Shown here: in pieces, positions 1 through 5,843 of the stretch
Numbering within the stretch: the stretch's first letter is position 1
Layout of the letters: each line of letters starts with the position of its first letter
Source: JAAYKM01 sp964411235
GTDB lineage: Bacteria > Desulfobacterota > Syntrophia > Syntrophales > JAAYKM01
Length of the DNA stretch: 8,931 nucleotides
Assembly: GCA_964411235.1 (NCBI GenBank)
Contig: CAYPKE010000105.1
Coordinates: forward strand, 1-8,931
Direction: 5' to 3'
Notes under the pieces: generated by a model
What the model was told of the DNA's origin: nothing
What the model saw: only the letters and a program-made list of their open reading frames with translations
Database searches by the model: none
Position numbers and translations under genes: made by a program

Positions 1-1
1 A

Positions 2-55
2 ACAATCCGGGAGTATCGGGCCACTGTCAACTCAAGTTCTGTTCAGGACACATAA
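2..55 (+). other. possible C-terminal tail of an upstream gene, cut by the window edge
   Basis: Frame 2 stays open from the window edge to a TAA at 53-55 and reads TIREYRATVNSSSVQDT, which looks protein-like. Frame 1 is also open, to a TGA at 85-87, so the choice of frame is not certain. With only 17 residues visible I cannot name a family. A transposase tail would be one possibility, but I cannot support it. Confidence 0.2.
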
Positions 56-145
56 CCTCTTTTATCAAAGAACCAACAATTAATTGAACCTATGCACAAC
101 AAACCCGAAAGAACCTTATTATTAAAGCCTATCTAAGGTGAAACG

Positions 146-182
146 ATCTTGATTGTCAATGTGGAAGGAGAGCAATCAAGAT
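146..182 (+). promoter_or_regulatory. 10-bp inverted repeat enclosing a Shine-Dalgarno sequence
   Basis: ATCTTGATTG at 146-155 is the exact reverse complement of CAATCAAGAT at 173-182. The 17-nt loop between them contains AAGGAG (165-170), and the right arm ends in the first two bases of the ATG at 181. In RNA this would be a stem-loop that shows the ribosome binding site in its loop and holds the start codon at its base. As DNA it could instead be an operator for a dimeric regulator. The repeat is directly visible; either role is inference. Confidence 0.5.
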
Positions 183-300
183 GAAGAGAGAATTCCCGCT
201 TTTCCCGAAGATGCGTCGTGTCATCCTGTTCACGGTAATGGGGAAATGGCAGGGCATGGCAAAAGGGATAACGATGGCGCTTTCCTGCAACAACTGGTAA
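181..300 (+). CDS. possible 39-residue small protein or leader peptide
   Basis: An ATG at 181 is preceded at a 10-nt spacing by a perfect AAGGAG (165-170) and opens a 39-codon ORF ending in TAA at 298-300. The peptide begins MKREFPLFPKMRRVILF and ends ALSCNNW. It is basic, with a short hydrophobic stretch in the middle (about residues 13-20). It lies about 100 bases upstream of the antiporter gene, so it could be a leader peptide or a small membrane-active peptide. It resembles no family I know. The strong ribosome binding site and the hairpin around it are the main support. A different frame (ATG at 153) is open over the same stretch but has no ribosome binding site, so I prefer this start. 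Confidence 0.35.
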   Translation: MKREFPLFPKMRRVILFTVMGKWQGMAKGITMALSCNNW

Positions 301-360
301 AAAAAGGCCCCATGGGAAGCATGGTTTGTTTAGCGGGAGTTGTTTTCTCGGAGCCGTTTC

Positions 361-379
361 CATGATCAGGGGGATCATG
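361..379 (+). promoter_or_regulatory. 7-bp inverted repeat just upstream of the antiporter start
   Basis: CATGATC (361-367) and GATCATG (373-379) are exact reverse complements separated by AGGGG. It lies 20 bases before the first usable antiporter start. The purine-rich loop could act as a ribosome binding site for ATG 377 or 380, which open only an 11-12 codon frame ending in TGA at 413-415 that overlaps the antiporter start. It may be a small leader or coupling element, or a chance palindrome. The function is inference. Confidence 0.3.
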
Positions 380-398
380 ATGCGGCGATGGCAAAATC

Positions 399-2243
399 AT
401 GGCCGATCCATGTGAAGCAAAACAGCAAAACGGTGTGCAAATGGTGAATCATAAAAAACTCTGCTTTATTGCTTTAATTCTGATTGTTTCAGCATCGATC
501 AGTTATGCTGCGGATTCGGGTTCTGCAGGGTTTGTTACGGCTGAGTTTCCGAGAACTTTGGAGGGTTATCAGGACGATCACCTGGAAAGTGTCGTATCCA
601 TTTTAGTGAATCGCATCAAGAAAGAACCGTTTAACCTGTTCGCGACCCTTATTTTTTTGGGCGCGATTGTCCACACTTTTTTCTCAAGTCGCTTTATCGC
701 CATCGCAAATAAGTGGCAACGCCGGCATAATAAAAAAATATTGGCCGGCAAAGCGGATGCTCATTCAATGCACTTCGGGGCCGGTGTTTTCCATTTCCTC
801 GGGGAGGTCGAGGTTATTTTTGGAATTTGGGCTGTGGCCTTGGGGATTACGATCGGCCTCTTCTACAATTGGTCCACGGTAGTCTATTATATCGGAGAGA
901 AGGTCAACTATACGGAACCCTTGTTTGTTGTCGTCATCATGGCCTTGGCTTCAACCCGGCCGATCCTCAAATTGGCCGAACTCGCTATGTGGAAAGTGTC
1001 GAAGCGATTGGGGGGGATGCTTAAGGCTTGGTGGCTTACAATTCTCACGATCGGTCCTCTGTTGGGATCGGTCATTACCGAACCGGCCGCCATGACCATT
1101 TGTGCCTATCTCTTAGCAGAAAAATTTTATGACCTCAAGCCCAGCGAGCGATTCAAATACGCCACGCTCGGATTGCTGTTCGTAAATGTCTCCGTTGGCG
1201 GAACCCTTTCTCATTTTGCCGCCCCTCCGGTGATCATGGTGGCCGGTCCCTGGGGATGGGACTTTGTCTATATGCTGAGCCATTTCGGCTGGAAAGCCCT
1301 TCTGGGAATATTAATAGCAACCTCCTTTTATTATTATATATTTCGTGATGAGATCCGCTCACTCGAAGCGAAATTCGCCGTGATACGCCGAAAACGCGAG
1401 ATCCAAAGAAAGTATGTTCCGCGCAAAGAGGTCGAAAACCGCCTGGACCAGATTGAGCAGGATGTCAGCGTTGCTCTTGGTTTTATCGCCGAACTTGACC
1501 GTCAATACGGTCAAGTTCGGGAGCACATAAAAAATGAGACACTCCGCCGGCTGCGGGGAGAAGTGGATGGCCGAAGCGTCGAGGATGCCATTTACCAGAG
1601 ATTCGACGACATTAAATTGAAAGAGTTGAAAAAGACCGTACCGGGTCTTCTCCCGGAGGATGTCCGGCCTCCGTTTCAGGATCCGGATTGGGACAGGCGG
1701 GAGGAACTGGTGCCCGGCTGGATCATGATTGTCCATCTGCTTTTTATGGCGTGGACGGTTATCAATGCACATTATCCGGCTCTGGTCGTTGGCGGGTTTA
1801 TGTTTTTCCTTGGATTCGCCCAAGTTACCTATCCTTATCAGAATAGAATAGATCTGAAACCGCCTCTTCTGGTCGGGTTTTTCCTGGCCGGGCTGGTTAT
1901 TCACGGCGGGGTTCAGGCATGGTGGATTGCCCCGCTGCTGGGAAACATGAACGAATTGCCCCTGATACTGGGAAGCTCGATTCTCACTGCCTTTAACGAT
2001 AACGCCGCCATTACCTATCTTAGTACGCTGGTGCCCGGCTTTACCGAAAGCCTCAAGTACGCTGTGGTGGCCGGAGCCGTCGCCGGGGGAGGCTTGACGG
2101 TTATTGCCAACGCTCCCAATCCGGCCGGCCAGTCGATCCTGAAACGCTATTTCGAGGACGGTGTATCTCCGGTAAAATTGTTGAAGGCAGCCCTTGTTCC
2201 CACGATTACGATGCTTTGTGTTTTCACGTTGCTGCGGTTCTGA
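399..2243 (+). CDS. putative Na+/H+ antiporter, ion-transporter type
   Basis: This 614-residue inner-membrane protein resembles the 'putative Na+/H+ antiporter' family, a branch of the ion-transporter superfamily that includes NhaD. It would exchange Na+ for H+ in pH and sodium homeostasis. Residues 15-37 look like a signal sequence (ISYA then ADSGS), followed by many hydrophobic segments. Two inverted halves are visible as paired motifs: TEPAAMTI (228-235) with GGTLSHFAAPP (267-277), and NDNAAITYL (533-541) with GGGLTVIANAPNP (563-575). Between the halves lies a charged, probably coiled-coil, cytoplasmic stretch (about 317-438), unusually long for this fold. An in-frame TGA at 378-380 limits the N-terminus. 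ATG 399 and ATG 441 are both possible; neither has a good Shine-Dalgarno, and 441 would place the signal sequence at the very N-terminus. It converges on the minus-strand genes. Cation specificity cannot be read from the sequence. Confidence 0.8.
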   Translation: MADPCEAKQQNGVQMVNHKKLCFIALILIVSASISYAADSGSAGFVTAEFPRTLEGYQDDHLESVVSILVNRIKKEPFNLFATLIFLGAIVHTFFSSRFIAIANKWQRRHNKKILAGKADAHSMHFGAGVFHFLGEVEVIFGIWAVALGITIGLFYNWSTVVYYIGEKVNYTEPLFVVVIMALASTRPILKLAELAMWKVSKRLGGMLKAWWLTILTIGPLLGSVITEPAAMTICAYLLAEKFYDLKPSERFKYATLGLLFVNVSVGGTLSHFAAPPVIMVAGPWGWDFVYMLSHFGWKALLGILIATSFYYYIFRDEIRSLEAKFAVIRRKREIQRKYVPRKEVENRLDQIEQDVSVALGFIAELDRQYGQVREHIKNETLRRLRGEVDGRSVEDAIYQRFDDIKLKELKKTVPGLLPEDVRPPFQDPDWDRREELVPGWIMIVHLLFMAWTVINAHYPALVVGGFMFFLGFAQVTYPYQNRIDLKPPLLVGFFLAGLVIHGGVQAWWIAPLLGNMNELPLILGSSILTAFNDNAAITYLSTLVPGFTESLKYAVVAGAVAGGGLTVIANAPNPAGQSILKRYFEDGVSPVKLLKAALVPTITMLCVFTLLRF

Positions 2244-2298
2244 AAGACGAGCCGTTCAGTTTACGGTAGCACTTCAAGGTTATGAGAGGAAATGCTGA

Positions 2299-2567
2299 TC
2301 AGAAACGATATCGCAGACCCGGCAGATAGAAATCCGAGGCGCCCCGGACATTGTCGAAGAGGCCGAAAACACCGGACCGATGATGGATCCGGTAGGCCAT
2401 GCTGTACCGTGGATAGGGGGAAGTGTCAGCTCCAGTTCAAAGCAGGTAGTTGAGCAGGCGCCTTGAGTCACACCAAAACCGATGCAGAAGTCATTGACTG
2501 AACTCGGATTTGCCGCAATTGGGAGGCATGGGTGTTTCCGGGGGGAACCGGGAAGTCGGTGCCGCAT
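2299..2567 (-). pseudogene. frameshifted C-terminal remnant of a PagL/acyloxyacyl hydrolase-like lipid A deacylase
   Basis: In the minus-strand frame ending with the TGA at 2299-2301 the sequence reads YPRYSMAYRIHHRSGVFG, continues through FDNVRGASDFYLPGLRYRF and stops. The histidine-serine element followed by an aromatic C-terminus (LRYRF) is typical of PagL-type outer-membrane beta-barrels, which remove a 3-O acyl chain from lipid A. Upstream, that frame meets a TGA. The neighbouring frame carries the expected preceding strand (DFCIGFGVT then FELELTLPP). One extra C in the C5 run (G5 at 2416-2420 on the + strand) would join the two into one reading. Only about 90 residues are recognisable, against roughly 150-190 in the family, and no N-terminal half is visible. 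It is therefore a degraded fragment rather than a gene with a single sequencing error. The family assignment rests on motif memory. Confidence 0.5.
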
Positions 2568-2620
2568 TGAATCCGTCCCCTGATTCCGGGTTCACTCCCG
2601 TGAGACTGGAACGGGGGCAT

Positions 2621-2629
2621 GGGGGGGGG
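2621..2629 (+). repeat. G9 homopolymer
   Basis: Nine consecutive G residues lie between the end of the unknown 167-residue gene and the lipid A deacylase remnant, in a G-rich stretch that has other G5 runs. On the minus strand this is a C9 run directly followed by an ATG that opens only a frame of about 50 codons. Runs like this slip readily in replication and sequencing. No intact gene depends on it. Confidence 0.6.
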
Positions 2630-2654
2630 AGGCTGTGCGGCGGCGGGAAGAGGG

Positions 2655-3158
2655 TTATGCGCTTCCCTTCGGCTCGATATGTTTGAGGTAGTCGCTTACG
2701 CGCTGATCCTGCAAGAGAGTCTCGTCCAGCTTTATCCGGAACGCTTCGATCATATAGATAATTTTACTGATAACCAGATCCCGGATTAAATATTTGACGG
2801 CGAATTCCTGGGCTTCCGTCAGATGCTCCATCTGCAGGGTAGCGTAAATTTCGTCAATACGCACGCAAGTTTGACTGTATATCTGTTTTTGGAGAGGTGT
2901 CAGTTCCCCTTCTTTGCTTGCGCCCCAGATGGCGGGAACTATGAATGTCAGCGGTTCCGCAAGGAGTTCACTCCGAAAGGTGGAAAAGGTGTCCCAAGCC
3001 AGCTTGTTGGCCTGTCCGCCGACACGGTTTGCTGTTGACAGAAGGTCTGCTGACTCTTCGGGAGGTTGGCGCCGTGATGTCAACCATTTTTGCAGAAATT
3101 TCATAGACCATCGCCCGTGTTTGGCGAAACGGACGTCATATTTTTCAACGCCCGTCAT
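2655..3158 (-). CDS. unrecognised cytoplasmic protein downstream of the deoxyhypusine synthase-like gene
   Basis: This 167-residue protein has no signal peptide or obvious membrane segment. It begins MTGVEKYDVRFAKHGRW and looks almost entirely helical, with an amphipathic C-terminal half rich in Leu, Ile, Glu and Lys (from LTPLQKQIYSQ onward). I recognise no family or catalytic motif. The chosen start leaves an 11-bp gap to the stop of the preceding gene (TAA at 3170-3172). The in-frame ATG at 3218 would overlap that gene by about 48 bp and add basic residues that look like read-through of its shadow, so I reject it. The Shine-Dalgarno is weak. The tight spacing suggests co-transcription with the deoxyhypusine synthase-like gene, and perhaps a role as partner or accessory protein, which is inference. 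Confidence 0.7.
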   Translation of the reverse strand: MTGVEKYDVRFAKHGRWSMKFLQKWLTSRRQPPEESADLLSTANRVGGQANKLAWDTFSTFRSELLAEPLTFIVPAIWGASKEGELTPLQKQIYSQTCVRIDEIYATLQMEHLTEAQEFAVKYLIRDLVISKIIYMIEAFRIKLDETLLQDQRVSDYLKHIEPKGSA

Positions 3159-3169
3159 TCGAAGATCTG

Positions 3170-4192
3170 TTATTTTTGATAGAGTTCGGCGTACCGCCGC
3201 CGCGCTCTTTTTTTCCAAACGCCTTTTTCAAAAGCATAGGCCGCGATCAGGGGGACAACCGTGGTTGCTTCCGCGTAGACCATCTGTTCGTAAGTCGTAT
3301 CGACTTTTCCCCAGGAAGAGGCCTCCTTAAGGGTCGAACTAGAGCAGGCGCCATCGCGGACATCGGCCACGGTGATCTGGATGGCGTACTGGTGCATGGG
3401 AACTTCCTTGCCCAACACTTCCGCACAGATAACCGTATCCTGCACGAAATTCTTTGGTACGCCGCCGCCGATCATGAGCAGGCCTGATGTCGGCGCCGCC
3501 ATCTTGATGCGGGTCAATTCCAGGAAATCCTTGACGGAATCAATGGAGACATGGCTGGTCGGGTTTTTGTATTGATGCAGGACCAGCCCGAATCCCGCGC
3601 TGCTGTCGGAGAAGGCGGGGCAGAAGATGGGAACGCCATGTTCGTAGGCGGTTTGGACGAGCGAAGTCTTCTTTTTGGCTTTCTTGGTCAAATATTTTCC
3701 CATCTCGGCAATGAATTCGCGTGAGGAATAGGGGCGCGGTTCGAGCTTGTCGGCGATGATCCCGATGGTCCGGTCGCAGACCTGCAACTGTTCTTCGTCG
3801 ATGTAGGTGTCGTAGATACGGTCAATGTAGAGACGGCGCAGATCCTGGTCGTCTACGTTTGGCGTACCCTGATAGTGACGGAATCCCAGGGCTTCAAAGA
3901 AGTCCATGTCGACGATGGAAGCCCCCGTGGCGACAACGGCATCGACCATGTTGTATTTGACCAGATCCGCGTAGATCTGCATGCACCCGGCGGCGCTTGT
4001 GGAACCGGCAATGGTTAGAAAAATGGCGCAATCAGGATTGTCAAGCATCCGTGTGTAAATATCCGCAGCATTGGCCAGTTCTCTTGCGGAGAAAGACATG
4101 TCCCGCATGGCATCGATAATGGGGGATGCCTGGATGGATGTGAAGTCGATGTGACGCACCGGTTTCTGCAGATAATCCTTCTTCTTTTTCAT
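3170..4192 (-). CDS. deoxyhypusine synthase-like enzyme, possibly a homospermidine synthase
   Basis: This 340-residue protein belongs to the deoxyhypusine synthase family, NAD-dependent enzymes that transfer the aminobutyl group of spermidine. In eukaryotes and archaea the acceptor is a lysine of eIF5A/aIF5A, which bacteria lack; bacterial relatives are thought to act on free polyamines. Visible family features are TIAGSTSAAGC (60-70), VVATGASIVDMDFFEALG (86-103), PIFCPAFSDSSAGFG (188-202), GGGVPKNF (242-249) and the SWGK motif (293-296), whose lysine matches the imine-forming Lys329 of the human enzyme. DG (280-281) and Glu290 are kept. The histidine that follows GGGVVK in the human enzyme is Asn248 here, and the human Asp316 position is Cys283, so substrate handling probably differs. 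Start: ATG with GAGGA at 4198-4202, 5-nt spacing. A candidate promoter lies upstream. The unknown 167-residue gene follows after 11 bp. Confidence 0.85.
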   Translation of the reverse strand: MKKKKDYLQKPVRHIDFTSIQASPIIDAMRDMSFSARELANAADIYTRMLDNPDCAIFLTIAGSTSAAGCMQIYADLVKYNMVDAVVATGASIVDMDFFEALGFRHYQGTPNVDDQDLRRLYIDRIYDTYIDEEQLQVCDRTIGIIADKLEPRPYSSREFIAEMGKYLTKKAKKKTSLVQTAYEHGVPIFCPAFSDSSAGFGLVLHQYKNPTSHVSIDSVKDFLELTRIKMAAPTSGLLMIGGGVPKNFVQDTVICAEVLGKEVPMHQYAIQITVADVRDGACSSSTLKEASSWGKVDTTYEQMVYAEATTVVPLIAAYAFEKGVWKKRARRRYAELYQK

Positions 4193-4226
4193 AGATTTCC
4201 TCGTATCGGGGTGTGTTTGTTTTTAT

Positions 4227-4255
4227 TTCTTACTCAAATCACGTGAAATAGTCAA
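4227..4255 (-). promoter_or_regulatory. candidate sigma70-type promoter for the deoxyhypusine synthase-like gene
   Basis: On the minus strand a TTGACT (4250-4255) and a weaker TAAGAA (4227-4232) are separated by 17 bases, in an AT-rich patch 35-60 bases before the start codon. The -35 box matches five of six consensus bases and the -10 box only three. It would let the gene be transcribed apart from thyX upstream. I see no rho-independent terminator between thyX and this site, so read-through is also possible. Confidence 0.35.
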
Positions 4256-4335
4256 TGAGGATAGCCGCAAACTCCTTGTCGGCCTTTTTCCCCGGGTCTT
4301 CCGCTCTGATGGTCTTTTGGTATCTTTTTCCTGGG

Positions 4336-5808
4336 TCAATCACGGTAGGTTTCGTTGTAAAGGGGTGCATACCCGTCTTTGCCGGTTGCCATCATCAGTG
4401 TCAGGGGCATGACTTCCCGGGCCTGCCGAATCATTTCTCCGGCCAGGTTGCGGATATCCCACTGGGCGTGGTGGTCGGCTCTGAGCCGTGCGATATGGTA
4501 GAGTTCCCTGGCATTCATTTTCATCAGGACCCGTTTGCGATGGGCATTTGTCAGGCAGTATTCCGCCGCGATCGGAGCGCTTTTAAGAAGTGCCGTATAC
4601 AATGTTTCCGTCTGCCGGATTATCTCCAGGAACGCTTTGTCCATTCCCGCTTCCCGGACGGCGTCGGGGATTGTCACGCCCAGATCCGGATCGTAATTGC
4701 GGCTGAGGAGGGTCGCCATGCGGTGACGTTTGAGCTGGGCAAAGCAGCTGGCGCTTACGATCAGTTCAAACGTCAGGTCGGCGCATTCGAGCTCCCTGGG
4801 AGCCGCATCATGGCTTTTCATATGCTGGAATGCCGTTTTGAAGAAAATCCTTTTCTCCGCGGGCGTCAGCGCGGCAGCCAGATCGAGACAATCGGCCATC
4901 GGACGACCTGTTGCTCCGGCAAGCAAAGCGGCGGCGACCCGGTCATCGGCATCCGGTGTCGTAACTATCAGCCTGACCGTAGGATCGGAAGACGGGAATC
5001 GGCCGGTCGTTTCGGAAATCTTTGGCAGGAAGGCCGCTGCAAGGTTCGACAAATCCCGGGTGATCTTGTGATCGTAATCCGTCTTTTCCGTGTAGCGGAT
5101 GAGTGAAGGCGCGATGGGCTTGACCACGTCATGGAGTCTGCGTCCGTATTCATTTGCTTCCGCAAGGGGGTGTGCGGCCATGCGCCGCAGAACCAGTTCC
5201 AGATTCCTGGCATTGATGGTCATGCCGAGTTGCGTCTGGGTTGCCATGGAAACAATGTAGCGGGCGTCTTCCTTGGCCCAGCCTTCGATCATGGTGTGGT
5301 TTCGGGGATCCTCAGCAAGGTCCGCATTTCGGGAGAAAAACAGGGGCCGCATTTCCCCGTACAGATCATGATAGAGACGGTTTTGTGATTCGATGAGGCG
5401 GATGAAGCGTTCGGAAAGGCCGGCGGCCCGGACTTCCTCCGGCACGACAAAGTCATCGGACAACAGGACATAACGCTGAGATTTCTCCGTATAGGAGCAC
5501 AGACGGAACTTTTCGATCGCTTCGACCAGAAGCCTCGATACACCGATGACATCGATATTGAAGACGGCATGTTCCGCGATAGAGCTGTGACCCATATCAA
5601 AAACGATGTTCCGGTTGGACTGGCGAGCCTTTTCTACTTCCGACCGGGCGATGGCCCGGAGTTCGCTGACGGACTTCGGGCTTCGGCTGATACGCGCATA
5701 GGCAGCCGATATGGTTTCCGGGGTTAGGTTTTCCGGCTCCAGACGTTCCTCTGCCAAACGCTGGATGGTGTCGTAATCGATGTTGTAGCCCGCAAGGATA
5801 ATATCCAT
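4336..5808 (-). CDS. thyX: double-domain FAD-dependent thymidylate synthase
   Basis: ThyX makes dTMP from dUMP using methylene-tetrahydrofolate, FAD and NADPH. Classical ThyX has about 220-250 residues and works as a homotetramer with active sites at subunit interfaces. This protein has 490 residues and two ThyX-like halves. The first half has GHSSIAEH (73-80) and KFRLCSYTEKSQR (100-112), which fits the RHRxxSxNxxSxR spacing but has RHR replaced by KFR. The second half (about 278-490) keeps RHR (361-363) and NARELYHIARLRADHHAQWD (432-451), but its motif continues MATLLSRNYD and so loses the SxR end. Each half therefore seems to keep what the other has lost. Start: ATG with AAGGA at 5815-5819, 6-nt spacing. 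It begins 35 bp after the LOG-family gene, probably in one operon. No thyA is visible in the window. Confidence 0.85.
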   Translation of the reverse strand: MDIILAGYNIDYDTIQRLAEERLEPENLTPETISAAYARISRSPKSVSELRAIARSEVEKARQSNRNIVFDMGHSSIAEHAVFNIDVIGVSRLLVEAIEKFRLCSYTEKSQRYVLLSDDFVVPEEVRAAGLSERFIRLIESQNRLYHDLYGEMRPLFFSRNADLAEDPRNHTMIEGWAKEDARYIVSMATQTQLGMTINARNLELVLRRMAAHPLAEANEYGRRLHDVVKPIAPSLIRYTEKTDYDHKITRDLSNLAAAFLPKISETTGRFPSSDPTVRLIVTTPDADDRVAAALLAGATGRPMADCLDLAAALTPAEKRIFFKTAFQHMKSHDAAPRELECADLTFELIVSASCFAQLKRHRMATLLSRNYDPDLGVTIPDAVREAGMDKAFLEIIRQTETLYTALLKSAPIAAEYCLTNAHRKRVLMKMNARELYHIARLRADHHAQWDIRNLAGEMIRQAREVMPLTLMMATGKDGYAPLYNETYRD

Positions 5809-5843
5809 GTCTTGTCCTTCATGGGGGATTGATTGTGCAGTTC

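Noticed and set aside
1..120. Insertion sequence end or promoter at the left edge
   Set aside because: No terminal inverted repeat or target duplication can be seen, and no -35/-10 pair with correct spacing was found despite the AT-rich sequence.
1359..1904. A 181-codon minus-strand frame inside the antiporter gene
   Set aside because: It is antisense to a well-supported membrane protein gene and shows no recognisable domain.
2590..2620. Rho-independent terminator after the unknown 167-residue gene
   Set aside because: A 5-bp stem (CCCGT 2597-2601, ACGGG 2611-2615) is present, but there is no T run on either strand, so it is not a convincing terminator.
3159..3218. Longer N-terminus for the 167-residue protein (ATG 3218)
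   Set aside because: It would overlap the deoxyhypusine synthase-like gene by about 48 bp, and the extra residues are basic and low in complexity. ATG 3158, just after that gene's stop, is simpler.
4239..4370. A 43-codon minus-strand ORF overlapping the end of thyX (ATG 4370 or GTG 4343)
   Set aside because: The peptide is Lys/Asp-rich and looks fairly protein-like, ending in FAAILIDYFT, but it has no ribosome binding site, overlaps thyX out of frame and runs into the candidate promoter for the next gene. It could be real or an old frameshifted tail of thyX, but support is too thin to list.
4255..5106. A 283-codon open frame on the + strand opposite thyX
   Set aside because: It lies antisense to a clear thyX reading frame, has the Arg/Gly/Cys/His-heavy composition of a shadow frame and no family features.
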